From NCBI GenBank assembly GCA_030544235.1, contig CM060466.1, forward strand, positions 3,743,092-3,807,091: 64,000 nt of DNA. The letters are read 5' to 3'. This document shows positions 11,631 through 22,755 of the stretch, one piece after another. The notes under the pieces were generated by a model, which saw nothing but the letters and a program-made list of their open reading frames with translations, did not search any database and was not told the origin of the DNA. Each line of letters starts with the position of its first letter. The stretch's first letter is position 1. The position numbers were made by a program, and so were the translations under genes. The DNA is from Lepturacanthus savala. Its lineage: Eukaryota > Chordata > Actinopteri > Scombriformes > Trichiuridae.

Positions 11631-11853
11631 AACTTTGCTTATTTCAAGTTTTTTTCCCTGATTTGGGTCAGTTTGGTAGATTTTTTTCCAATATTCTAAC
11701 TATATTTGCTCTATAGCATCAACATAAATAGATTCTGACTCTTCTGTAGTCACCTCACATGTTGTAGATTTATTTTAATTCCAGGTTTAAGTCCAATAAC
11801 CTTTGTGGTTGTAGAGATATTCAACATTTATTATCATTTATAGCAGGAAAAGT
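11631..11853 (+). repeat. Dispersed repeat R1, copy A (partial)
   Basis: R1 is a name given here. The diagnostic core is TTCTGACTCTTCTGTAGTCA, then CTCACATGTTGTAGATTTA, then AATAACCTTTGTGGTTGTAG and TTATTATCATTTATAGCAGG. Other copies are at 12841-13076, 25018-25771, 34487-34855 and 43510-44035. No coding sequence. Class unknown. Confidence 0.7.
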
Positions 11854-12840
11854 GAAAAATCCCCCGTCCCTTGGACACATGGAGGCTTTATTCATGCATT
11901 TGAGTTTAATTAATACTCATTTATGTTGGTGTAACACTAAAAACATGGTACCAGATAGTTTAACTCTCTTTAAAAGGTTTTAAAAATGTAAAAATTTGAT
12001 TAGATTCGACTTAAATACCAAATACCATCAACAGAGAAAATAAATAGATAATAAAAAATCTAAGTAAATGCCTGTACACACCTTGTTATTGCTGCATGGT
12101 TATTGTAAAGGTCACATGGTATGAGGTAGATGAGTAGATAATTACACATTGTTACCTAATCTGTGTACATTATATATAAGTTATATAAATATGTAAAGAT
12201 TTCTATTAAAAACAATGCTGTCAACTAGTTTTAAATTATATAGAATATATATTTAACATTCGTCATTCTTTTTCAGTTACACCATTTGATATTTCGTGTC
12301 AAAAAATTGCACAAAATTGTGATTTTTCTAAGAATAAAATATACAACAGACGTTTAAATGATTTTCTTTAATCAGACGTAACTTTCTTTTCCTTCCCGCC
12401 CTCTCTCTCTTCTCCTCCTCACTTTCTCCATCAACTTGAAACGCTATTTTTAATTTTTTTCCCCCGTTTCCCCCCCTCACTCTTGTCACAGGAGACGACG
12501 GAGATAACATAATGAGACGGAAATGCTGCCGTAAGTGAGGGAGATGACAGCGAGTCTGGGGGAGGTTAGAAAAGTGGCCTCCATGACGTCCAGGTGTGAC
12601 GGAGCTGACAGCTTCTAGGCTGAAATACCTCAGCACAGCGTTTATCCTGCTTTACTGCTGCCATTTAACCTTTAGAAGGCAGAATCCATGATGGAAACAA
12701 TATATGACCTGATTCAGGTATAGAAATGTTCCTCTATTACTGCACACAATGAGCTGCTAAAGTGGACAAGGCTTTTACAACAAAGACCCACGAAAGAGGA
12801 TTTTATCTACAGTATGATAGTGTTGATACACTAATATTAA
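11854..12840. other. No recognisable gene
   Basis: AT-rich sequence with scattered homopolymers. A pyrimidine-rich segment lies near 12390-12440. Confidence 0.4.
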
Positions 12841-13076
12841 TTATTGAACTTTTCATTGCTGATAATTTAACTTATTTCAAGATTTGGTCCAGTTTGGTGC
12901 ATTTTTTTCCCCATTTTCTAGTGAAATTTGTTCTATAACAGCAACATAAATAGATTCTGACTCTTCTGTAGTCACCTCACATGTTGTAGATTTATTCTAA
13001 TTCCAGGTTTAAGTCCAATAACCTTTGTGGTTGTAGAGATATTCAACATTTATTATCATTTATAGCAGGAAAAGTG
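12841..13076 (+). repeat. Dispersed repeat R1, copy B (partial)
   Basis: Nearly identical to copy A over about 140 bp, from TAGATTCTGACTCTTCTGTA to TATAGCAGGAAAAGTG, and in the same orientation 1.2 kb away. The near-identity suggests recent insertion or local duplication. Confidence 0.7.
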
Positions 13077-13570
13077 GTTGAATAAGTAATCCAGATCTTT
13101 CCATATGTTCTTAAACTCCAGATGGTGGATTAGCACCTTGAGCCTTGTTACATCATCTGATTATGTTGTTAAGGTTTTATTGAGGCAAATAAACTAAGAC
13201 ATTCCTGGTTGTTTGACCTTGTTTAAAGGTGTATAGATGTATGCAAACGTAGGTATAACAGTTCACACTGCAGGGCCTTAATGCTCAATTCAGAGGAGTT
13301 TGTTTTTTTTCAAGGTCATTTGCGACTTGTTTCTGGAAGTAAACATGAATCCTAGTGGTGAGTATCTGTTGATTTTATAGTTGCTGTCCTACCGGAGCCA
13401 GCACATATACAACATATATGTTTTAAGGAAGAAAAAAGCAAGGTTTTTGACCATTTTTCACATTTATCGCTGTTTAATGACGGGTAGGTTGGCTGTTCAG
13501 ACTGAAGCTGTATGTCAAAAGATCAGATATTTATCGGTTTTAAGCATCTTTTTCATGCAGACTTTCACTA
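13077..13570. other. No recognisable gene
   Basis: Unique AT-rich sequence. The ORF at 13381-13638 runs into repeat R2 and has no domain. Confidence 0.35.
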
Positions 13571-13656
13571 AAAGATCAGATACAGGTCATATAGGGACAC
13601 AAAAATCTGATTTGGTTCATTTCAGGCTGCGGTCTTGAACGTGGCATAAGTCTCTG
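13571..13656 (+). repeat. Dispersed repeat R2, copy 1
   Basis: R2 is a name given here. TCAGATACAGGTCATATAGG, CACAAAAATCTGATTTGG and the GGCTGCGGTCTTGAACGTGG tail recur in diverged form at 44236-44293, and I recall similar text as a common teleost repeat. No ends were defined. Confidence 0.5.
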
Positions 13657-14673
13657 CTTAAAGTTTTTCATGGTGATGAATTTGTCTGTACAGAGAAAAA
13701 GTGATGAACTACTGTAGTTGGATGGAATGTGTAAAAAAAAAAAAAAAGGAAAGAAAAACGGCTTCAGAGAGAAGTTGAGACGTTAAGTGGGCATGATAAA
13801 GTTTTAAATGGTGTCAAACGAGCCAAAATTAATGATGAGAACTTTTTTTTAAGCACACAAAGTCCTTTGGTAACTGGCAAAATCATACGGTGACATTATT
13901 ATTTAATAATTTATTATTATCAGTCACATAACATGTACAGAGATGAACTAATAAAGAAGCTTGGAAAGAGTTCCTTAAAGTATCCTCCTACATGTTTTGT
14001 AGGACATATTAGAACGATATGTCTTCTATAAATGTATGTTTCATAATCATTTTTAGGATTTTAACCCTTTAACAGCTGTTTTTAACAGAGAAATACACAA
14101 AATTAATTAAAACTATACTAAATGCCAACTATTTGTGGGTCTTTAGATCAGCTGAGTAAATTATTTCAACTAAGAATTAAATAAGTGTGTGTGTTTTACA
14201 CACATCAGTGGTAAATCTAATAGAAAGGAACAATGTTAGTTGAATTAATTTATTCATCTAATCTGCAGTCCCATACACAGTCAAAGGTCAATCAAAACCC
14301 TAATACACAAAAACTGTGTATGAGTTTACATGAAGCGTTAATATATAAATGTCAGAAATAGTTTCAAATGACACTTTCACAGTTTCTTCAAATTGACTAA
14401 GAGTCAAAACCTCAAGATATAAACACATTTACATAAAAGGTGCAAATCCTGACATTTAAGAAGCTTGAACCAGCAAAATTATATTTCTGTGAACTGATTT
14501 ATTCTTTTAAACATGAAACTGTAGAACAATTCTAGACCTAAACCACTTTTCCAACATCTTTTCTAGTTGAAAGGACCTTTATAGAGATTAGTGATTCATC
14601 TTGAGTCACTAGACATCTTTATTGTTTGATATCACCAGCTTTAACATCCCTGTTCCACATCTACACCCATTTC
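13657..14673. other. No recognisable gene
   Basis: AT-rich, with an A run near 13732-13747. Confidence 0.4.
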
Positions 14674-15243
14674 TTAACCCTTTAGGTAGCAGATTTAAAA
14701 GTGGTATGAGATAGAGACTCTCTGTCAATTAGAGACATATTAAGCATGAAAGTTTATGTAAGGATTAAATTTGCCCATCTAATTTAATAATAATCTAATA
14801 AAAAATATTCATGAAATGTCACATGTTATCCCTCTATTTCATAGTGTTTCCATCTGTTAACAATTACTTTATCTTCATTTTATTAAAAAAGCTGTGATCA
14901 CTAAAATCTATGTTTTTAAAGTTAGGTGTGAAAATGAGACTTTTATTTTGAAGGACATATAATTCATGAAGTCACATGACCAGGATATCCCTATTGCACT
15001 GCCTTCCACTGCCTTGCAGTATATGCACAGTCATTTTCTCTATTTATTTAACTATTTTTATCGCTCCTATTTATTACACTTATTTATTAGCTATTACTTC
15101 TTCCTCCTGTGTTCACTTTTTTTTTTGTATTCTATTTATTCTTTTTATTCTACTTGATGTACTGTTGATTTCATTGCTGTTTTTAATATACTTCATGTAA
15201 GGCGACCTTGAGGCTGCGAAAGGCCTAATAAAATGATAAAAAT

Positions 15244-15281
<38 letters not shown>

Positions 15282-15606
15282 GCTTATGGACATTTGACAT
15301 GTTAAAATCACTGTCTCACAACCAAATGTTGTCTTTTATTCAGAATTTGGGAACATTTTCACCAAATAAAAAAAATAAACTTGAATTTAATTCTTTTTTC
15401 CCCAAGTTTTTTTCTCTAATATGCTAAAATATATTTGTTGCCATATGGCAACAATATGCAAATATGGGACTGAGACTAGATTTACAACTTTTTCTTATAT
15501 TTCATAAAAATATCTATTAAAAATATGGTACATTTGACACAATCGTCCATTTTATTCTGTGCTGCATCTTGTCGGCTGAAGACGACAGTGGTGCCTAGAG
15601 GGTTAA
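14674..15606. mobile_element. TTAA-type (piggyBac-like) MITE, 933 bp
   Basis: The left end is TTAACCCTTTAGGTAGCA. The right end is TGGTGCCTAGAGGGTTAA. Reverse-complemented, the right end matches the left at about 15 of 18 positions, including the outer TTAACCCT. There is no transposase. A LINE-like tail with an (ATT)n tract lies inside (15160-15281), so part of the length is a later insertion. Confidence 0.6.
15160..15281 (+). mobile_element. LINE/SINE-like 3' tail ending in (ATT)12
   Basis: CATGTAAGGCGACCTTGAGG, then a variant of the AAAGGCGCC motif and AATAAAATG, leads directly into an ATT/TTA microsatellite at 15245-15281. Teleost non-LTR elements commonly end in a conserved hairpin motif followed by a simple repeat of this kind. 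No ORF2 sequence is present, so this is a 5'-truncated tail. Confidence 0.5.
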
Positions 15607-16440
15607 ACAGAAATAGCACAGCTCCAATTGAAACATGTTCCATTTACCTCCTGTAAAGGCTTCATGGTTGGAATACTTCCTGCTTTACTCCAGGTAATCT
15701 AGCAGCATGTCCTGCTATAATAATTACCTCCAGAATAATTCCTATAATCCCTACATGAGCTTTTTGTTTTGCAAAGGTCACCTCTGTCTCTCACGCTGAC
15801 CTCAGACAGGCTAAAATATCCGAATCTGCCAACTGTACTAAACAATGTTTTCACACTTAAGCTCATGATTCAGTGTTTGCTTGTGTCACGCTGATCTTTC
15901 ATTGACCTTCGGGGCACCGTGTCGTACCATATGGCTCCGCTAAAGCCTCCATGTCAAAAACCAAAGGGATTAAAATGGTGATTAGAAACAAACAGCCGAA
16001 AGAAGAAGAGGGAAAAACAGATGGAGGAGTCAAAAACTACAAAGGGAGAGTCTCCGACTCCTGTTAAATGGTGAAACAGTGGTAGAGTTTTGTAGTGAAA
16101 CAGTAGAGTTCCAAGTAGTAATCATGCAGAGTAGTTAAAATAAAAAAACAAGAGCATTTAAATAATGATACTACTTGATTATATAGTAACAACACTACAT
16201 ATTTATATAGTGATCAAGTATTTTCTTACTTCTTGCTCCAGTGAATATGTAGTAACAATACAAAAACACTACAGATATTTTAAATAATCATTAATAAGAG
16301 TTTTTCGTAGTCAATTACATCTAATGTGTTTAATAATTTGATTAATTTGATAACATCTGGTGCAGGAAACAGTGGGTAAAAATACGACTATCAACAAATA
16401 TCCATGCATTCCAGTCTCCATCGGTGAGTAATCCACAGTC
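15607..16440. other. No recognisable gene
   Basis: Unique AT-rich sequence with short GTAGT-like runs around 16080-16210. Confidence 0.4.
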
Positions 16441-16466
16441 ATTTTGGGGGTGAACTATCCCTTTAA
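16441..16466 (-). mobile_element. End of a teleost TTAA-type MITE
   Basis: GGGGGTGAACTATCCCTTTAA is the inverse of the AAAGGGATAGTTCACCC terminus of a MITE abundant in many teleosts. A similar end, CTGAACTATCCCTTTAA, lies at 31184-31200. The partner end was not found. Confidence 0.5.
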
Positions 16467-17376
16467 TCAGAAGTATATAATAATAAAAACTATAATAATA
16501 ATAAATGTGAAGGGATGAGTAGTGAAATGGGCCAATTCTCTACTCATTACTGTTGAAATAACTACATAAATCAATACATTTACTATAAGAAACAAGCAGT
16601 GAAACAGTAGTTTTTTGTAGATATGTAGTAGTAGTGTGTTTTTTTATAAGGGTAATTAGTTTGGTTGGGGTTAAGAGTGAATCTTGGTTAATTTAGACAA
16701 CTGTTCCCAGTGATTAGCCGGTCTAGGATCCCTGTGTTGTTTCGGGGTGCTGCAGGGTAAAACAGATATATGGTTCTAAAATAGCAGCAACAGCAGTAGC
16801 AGAGAACAGCTTGTTTTAATTGTCTCTGAAGTGGAACAGCTGGCTGCGACTACTGGGCCTCACAGCACAACAGGGAGAGAGAGACTAAGAGAGAGAGAGA
16901 GAGAGAGAGGGATTTGCATCCACAACCAGGGGCTGAGGTTCTGGTGTAAACTTTTATCCTGCTTAAACATGAGAGAATCGTCCATATAGATGTCAGAGAA
17001 ACGGTATTACAATTCAATAAAACGCGGTTACCAGCAATAAAAACATTCGGCATCGTACTTTAACACCTTGGCCGTGGTCCATTTGCTGCTGGAAAACTGT
17101 GAGACTACCTGCTCATGTTGGTATCACATCCAGTGGAGAGGCTGAACTCAGCTCCTCCATTGCTCACACTATATTTTGTTTGCTTTCCCCTGCACTGCAA
17201 CAACCGCAGACACCTTCTTGATAAGTGGCAATTGTTCAAAAATAGTCGCTAATTATTGCTACTGAGAAATAAGTATGGCTGTCTCCGTGCAGATGCTGTA
17301 AGAGTTGCTTCAGCTGTAGTTGTGTTTAATAACTTCTCAGGGCTGCTGGTTTCTAAATGTTCAACTCCTTCTAAAG
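16467..17376. other. No recognisable gene; contains a GA microsatellite
   Basis: (GA)11 at 16888-16909, with a second short GA run just before it. The minus-strand ORF at 16850-17053 is partly repeat-encoded. Confidence 0.4.
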
Positions 17377-17650
17377 CAGTGTTAAAATCGTTGATATATT
17401 AGTCAACGATGGCGGATTCCATGATGAAAATGAGACAAAATCAATGTCCTTAACCACTGACTGTGATGAAAATGTAGTAATCTACATTATTAAATAAAAA
17501 CTTAATAAAAATGTTTCTTTTTCATCATAAGCTTTTTAAACAACAATCCAAAAAGTGCCTTCACTGCATGTCTTCACTTGTATTTCTCCTCCATCAATGC
17601 TGTCGGCACTAAATGCGGCGATGCAGTGAGTGCTTCTCTACCAATAGCCA
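17377..17650 (-). mobile_element. hAT-like element, truncated copy related to 29492-30270
   Basis: It begins CAGTGTTAAAATCGTTGATA, like the inverted right terminus of the intact element at 29492-30270. It shares two further blocks in reverse orientation: GAAAATGAGACAAAATCAATG leading to CCTTAACCACT, and GCTGTCGGCACTAAATGCGG. The other end is lost or too diverged to place. Confidence 0.5.
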
Positions 17651-18274
17651 ATCAATCGTCATTTCACGCGATAACCCATGTTTCAATGAATGTATTCCTG
17701 CCTAAAACAGACTGAAAAATAATAGATAAAAATGTATTATTTCTCATTTTAGATGTTGTAGCTTCATCTATGTTGGTATGAATATTATCGGTTTGCTTAA
17801 AAAAATTAGATTTAATGCGATCTTTAGTTTTAGCAAGTTACCGATTAGCAGTGTTTTTTCATGGCGCAGAAAAAGTGCAGAACTAGCGTTGATGGTACGA
17901 GTCGTGTGCATATGGTTCTTCATTTATCATAAATGTGATAATGACAGTGGTTGATGATATCTTGTCTCTATGGGTCTGTGTGTAAGTATATTCTAATTGC
18001 AGCACTGGATTGTAACGAAAGTCTTAAAGTTGTAGTGCGGGAGTTATGTCGCCATCTGCTGGTGGAGAATTGTAATTACAGAATTAAACCCTGACCTTTT
18101 TGTGGCTGTAAAACAGTGGATAAACTACATTTAGCGTCACACAACCCATGTGAATTGACTTGTTTTTCATCTATTTTGGTCTAATACCACTCAGAGTGTC
18201 ACATTGTTTTATTCCCAACCATTAGAAGTCTTTGCTGGCCGGCAGGGAGAGCGTCGGTGCCAACACAAGATTCG
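17651..18274. other. No recognisable gene
   Basis: Mostly unique sequence. GTCGCCATCTGCTGGTGGA near 18048 resembles a motif frequent at repeat ends and in CTCF-like sites. It is not strong enough to call. Confidence 0.3.
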
Positions 18275-18392
18275 AAAACTCAGTCTACTGTGAAACACAC
18301 ACAGATTTACCTGGTGGTGAGAGGCTGAATCAGCATTGTGTGAACTCCACTGGCAAACGCTCGGACGGATCAGATGCTGATTTATATTGAAA
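18275..18392 (+). repeat. Flank repeat, homologous to 22669-22755
   Basis: AAAACTCAGTCTACTGTGAA, GATTTACCTGGTGGTGAGAG and GATTTATATTGAA align with a diverged copy just right of the second minisatellite. Both are on the same strand. It appears to be part of the same repeat system as the arrays. Confidence 0.5.
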
Positions 18393-18654
18393 AAAGTCCC
18401 ACGACAGCTTTAACACGTTGTGAAAATGTTTAGTCAAAGGGTTGTCAGCAACAGTCAGTTTAAAGGCCACCGAAAACAGCGTTTGGACAGTATCTAACTT
18501 CTGTATTGTCTTACCAGCATAAGACGAATATACATGCGGGACAATGGAAAAAATCTGTAAAAGTGGATGTATCCTAGCATCAAGTAGCAGCTAATGTTCA
18601 GCTTGTGGAGGAGAATTTTATTTTTGGTTTGTTCTATAATTTTCTTCACACAAG

Positions 18655-19590
18655 AGGGTTCTGTGATACAATCACAAGTTTTTTAGCTCCCAAGAGGGCA
18701 CAGAATGCATTTTGGTTCCTAGAGGACACTTCAACATGTTTTAGCTCTCAAGGGTGCAGTTTAACACATTTTGGCTCCTAGAGGAGACTTTACACATGTT
18801 TTAGATCCCAAGAGTGCAGTTTAACACATGTTTTGGCTCCTAAAGGGCATGCAAGCATGCATTTTGGCTCCTAGAGGTAACTTTAACAAGCGTTTCAACT
18901 CCCAGGAGGGCACTTTAGCACTCATTTTGGTTCCTATGAGGGCACTTAAGCATGCATTTTGCCTCCCAAGAGCACTTTAGCTCATGTTTTGGCTCCTAGT
19001 AAGTATTTAAGCACACGTTTTAGCTCCCAAGGGAGCATTTTAGCATGCATTTTGCTCCTAAAGGTCACTTTAACAAGCATTTCAGCTCCCCAGAGGGCAC
19101 TTTAGCACATGTTTTGGTTCCTATGAGGGCACTTAAGCATGCATTTTGGCTCCTAGAGGTCACTTTAACAAGCGTTTCAACTCCCAGGAGGGCATATTAG
19201 CACTCATTTTGGTTCCTATGAGGGCACTTAAGCATGCATTTTGCCTCCCAAGGGAGCATTTTAGCACGTTTTGGCTCCTAGTAAGTATTTAAGCCCAAGT
19301 TTTAGCTCCCAAGGGAGCATTTTAGCATGCATTTTGCTCCTAAAGGTCACTTTAACATGCGTTTCAGCTCCCAAGAGGGCACTTTAGCACATGTTTTGGT
19401 TCCTATGAGGGCACTTAAGCATGCATTTTGCCTCCCAAGAGCACTTTAGCACATGTTTTGGCTCCTAGTAAGTATTTAAGCACAGGTTTTAGCTCCCAAG
19501 GGAGCATTTTAGCATGCATTTTGCTCCTAAAGGTCACTTTAACAAGCGTTTCAGCTCCCAAGAGGGAACTTTAGCATGTGACACCTCCCC
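18655..19590. repeat. Minisatellite A (~35-45 bp units, higher-order)
   Basis: Repeated units contain TTTTGGCTCCTAGAGG, CACTTTAACAAGCGTTTCA, CTCCCAAGAGGGCACTTTAG and GCACTTAAGCATGCATTTTG. Composite blocks starting AGTAAGTATTTAAGC recur at about 18999, 19279 and 19468, so groups of units were copied together. The consensus contains GCATGC and AGCATGCATTTT palindromic cores. Confidence 0.9.
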
Positions 19591-20379
19591 CTGTGCATGC
19601 CATGCTTTGGTAATATGTAGCACATCAGTACAAGCTGGGATTTAATTTATAGAGATACATTGCAACTTAAATAGAAATCATATTATAATATCTGTCAGAA
19701 AAATACCTCTTTTCTTTCACAATTCGTTAGGCCCTGGCGTATGTGTGCATGAACAGGATGTGGTAGGTATCAGCAGGGAGGAGACGTAAAGAACCGGGTA
19801 TGACACAACTATACAGAACAAACCCAGACAGACAGATATGTGTGATATGTGGGAAACACAGAGGGAGCTCTGCTGTAAATAGCAGTAGCTGCTGGAGGCA
19901 TCTGGACAGAACATGGAACCCACACAGTCTGCAGTCACTGAGAGTTCAAAACACGACACAACGCCATCGCCAGCGGAGGACCGGAGGCAGCCAATGAAAC
20001 GTTCGGAATCTCCACCCTCGTCCCGGGATTGGACGGCCTGGATCCAACCAGAGGCTTCGCTATCAGTCGTGGGTCATGACAGAAAAGAGACAATCACATT
20101 TCCACTTCCTGTTCCCACAAACTGATGCTGGAGAACCGCACTGGATCAATGCCAGACACTTCTTCCTCTTCTATCAAATATATTCAGAGAATAGGTCTGT
20201 ATATAACATTACAAGTGCTGCAACTGGGAAACCAATTTTGAAACCAACTATTTTTAGACAGAAATTTAATAAAAAAGAAGCAAAGTAAAAAGCCAACTCG
20301 GTTAAAAGTTTGCCTCCTGGCTGCTATGTCTGAAATGGATCTGCATGTTTACAAGTGATAAAACTCTGTCGGATATGAA
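19591..20379. other. No recognisable gene
   Basis: Overlapping ORFs of 65-80 codons lie on both strands at 19717-20288, GC-richer than their surroundings. None shows a recognisable domain. An unrecognised exon or degenerate element cannot be excluded. Confidence 0.3.
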
Positions 20380-20830
20380 CCAACAGAAAACAAATTATGT
20401 TCTTGCAACGAGGCACTTCTACCGAGTATTTAACCTGATATATCGCACCAGAGATGCTGCTGAGACCAAAGACTTCATCAATCTCCGGTCATGAATATTC
20501 AAATGAGGCGTTCAATTTGTGATAGAGAGATTATTGAAAAACTACAGAAGCATGCAGGAGACTCCCCAAAGCCTGCTGGTTAAAAACATGTTATGCAGTA
20601 GCCTGAATGACTCGCTGAGATAACAAATCTTAAATTAAAGTGGGATCTTCTCCTCGCTTAGAAAAAAAAAAAAAAAAGATTTCGAGTCAGCCTGTTGGCA
20701 TTTTAAGCTCTTGGCAAAATCCAATATGCCTGCTGAGTAAGACTTTCTGAATTCTGCTCGGCATGACAGAGCTTCACGCAGCTGCTAAAGTCTGAACTTT
20801 ATGGGCAAGGACTTGAAGGATGATGTTAAA
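20380..20830. promoter_or_regulatory. Candidate conserved non-coding block
   Basis: This complex, non-repetitive sequence includes CGGTCATGAATATTCAAATG and TTGTGATAGAGAGATTATTG, with only an A run near 20660 interrupting. Its texture, with balanced composition and no repeat family match in the window, resembles vertebrate developmental enhancers. Conservation was not tested. Confidence 0.3.
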
Positions 20831-21099
20831 GAATTCAAAAAGAAATATTTTCCTTTTCAATTTTTTTTTCTTTTTTTCTTATGCAACAAATGAACTTTGC
20901 AACAGGTGGAAAATTCCCAGCACTGACATCAGAGAGGAGTGTGACAGTGATACGAACTAGATAAGATTCTGTTGATTTATTCTTGCATTTTTGATGCAGG
21001 AAATGTGAAATATCCACAGTAGCTGTGTAATCACAAAATATGAAACGCAGGTTTATCTCCATCTGTAACTGACTTCCTGGTTTGCTCGTTCTTGGCCTC

Positions 21100-21730
21100 A
21101 TTTATCTAATGCGGCTTGGCAGCTTCTGTCGGCTCTGGTTGCCGCGTAAACAGCACTTGTAGGATTTTTCTCATTCTTTACTCGAAAAGGCAACTTCTCT
21201 AATAAATCCATACGTGTTCGGGCTTAATCTTATTATAAAATCAGAGTGAGCAAACGTGAACAACCGCAGGAATGAAGGTTACAGAATGGACGGCCATTTA
21301 TGGAGGTGCACAACATCTTTTCTCACTTCATCACTTCATCTTTTAGGGTAATAACAAAAAAAAAGAGTTTAGAGCAGACCGAGCTCTGAAGGCTGTTATA
21401 CTTTGTTTTTTTAACGTCTCAGAAAACCACAGATCATCACAAAAGCTGAAATGAGAGGAGTAAGCAATAAAAACTCTGATAATTTATCATTTAGGTGTGT
21501 TTTCAAGCAGAAATAGCTCTGTATCTCAAGTTCATTTGATTGCTTTTATCTCATTCACAACACAGTAAACCGGAGCCCTTTGGATTTTGGACCATTAGTT
21601 AGACAAAACAGGTTGAATAGCTGGCTTATTGCGATGGGTGTGGGAATATTTATAGGTTAAAGATGAATCCAAGGAGCCCTTAAAGCCAGAGAGACTACAA
21701 ATAGAGTCAATTTATCTTATCTGCAATTTA
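21100..21730. promoter_or_regulatory. Candidate conserved non-coding block
   Basis: Complex non-repetitive sequence, notably 21110-21300 (CATTTATCTAATGCGGCTTGG) and 21480-21720 (CTGATAATTTATCATTTAGG). It sits between the two related minisatellites. No ORF or repeat explains it. Confidence 0.3.
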
Positions 21731-21814
21731 GAATTTCTGTTTTAAAGATGTAGTGCACGAATTCTGTCTCCCTCCCAGTTGGAAAGCAATTATACAGAGT
21801 AAAAACTATTAAAA

Positions 21815-22284
21815 TATATAGCTGCAAGCAGGAATGAGGGGCCAAGCAGTGAATAAGGCCTACGTTGCCATGGCAACAGAATAAAGTTAGGCCAGAGAGA
21901 TGGCCATAAGCACCCGCAAGAATTTTAATGTTGACACACCAAAGTTTGGCTAAGATATAAAGTTACTTCCTGTTTGGTGGCTTCGTCATCAAATTCGATT
22001 GGCTCTGATTGGCTGGAAGCTGTGACAGACAATGAAAATCACATCAACACGTCAAGTTTGGTGGTGATCGGCCAAAACATGTGGTCAGTGGAATATGTTT
22101 GCTTATTTTGATATAAACCAATATGGCGGCCAAATACTAGTTGACCTTAAAAATGGTCAACGACGATGAACGTGACAGGACCCACAGTATGATCAGGCAT
22201 TGGAATTTTGTTCCTAACCCAATCACATCATGGGATATCAACCAAAACCTTGTGTAGAGGTCAAAGGTCACCAGACTTCTGTGT
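21815..22284 (+). repeat. Teleost dispersed repeat of unknown class
   Basis: ATATATAGCTGCAAGCAGG, then GAGGGGCCAAGCAGTGAATA and ACGTTGCCATGGCAACAG match a repeat start I recall from several fish genomes. A second block (GTCAAGTTTGGTGGTGATCG) is also familiar. It runs directly into minisatellite B. The class is uncertain. Confidence 0.4.
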
Positions 22285-22655
22285 TTGTTTTGGCACACAA
22301 GAGGCACTTAAGCACACATTTTAGCTCCTGGAGGGCACTTTAACACATGTTTTGGATCCTAGAGGGCACTTTAGCATGTGTTACAGCTCCTACAGGGCAT
22401 TTAAGCATGCATTTTAGCTCCTAGAAGGCACTGAACATGCATTTTAGCTCCTAGAAGGCACTGAACATGCATTTTAGCTTACATGAGGGCACTTTAACAT
22501 GACTTTTGGCTCCTAGCGGGCACCTAAGCACGCGTTTTGGCCCATATGAGGGCACTTTAACACACATTTTGGCTCCTAGAGGACACTTAAGCATGCATTT
22601 TGGTTCATAGAGGAGATTTAAGCACGTTTTGGTTCCTAGAGGGCACTTTAGCATT
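22285..22655. repeat. Minisatellite B, related to minisatellite A
   Basis: About nine units of ~38 bp carry the same core as array A: TTTTAGCTCCTAGAAGGCAC and TTTAACACATTTTGGCTCC. A 31-bp segment at 22430-22490 is an exact local duplication of its neighbour. The 67-codon minus-strand ORF here is a translation of the repeat. Confidence 0.9.
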
Positions 22656-22668
22656 TATTTAATGATTT

Positions 22669-22755
22669 AAAAACTCAATTAACTGTGAAATACAAAGAAA
22701 TTTACTTGCTGGTGAAAGGCTTTGTCATGAATCTTTAATGGATCATTTATATAAA
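22669..22755 (+). repeat. Flank repeat, homologous to 18275-18392
   Basis: AAAACTCAATTAACTGTGAA, AATTTACTTGCTGGTGAAAG and GGATCATTTATATAAAAT match the segment preceding minisatellite A at moderate identity. Confidence 0.5.

Noticed and set aside
18655..19590. CRISPR-like array of repeats and spacers
   Set aside because: Units vary in length and sequence and the 'spacers' are themselves repeated. The genome is eukaryotic, so this is a minisatellite.
22451..22654. Cys/Lys-rich 67-codon minus-strand ORF resembling a small cysteine-rich protein
   Set aside because: Each KCPLGAK-like block is one minisatellite unit; there is no independent coding evidence.
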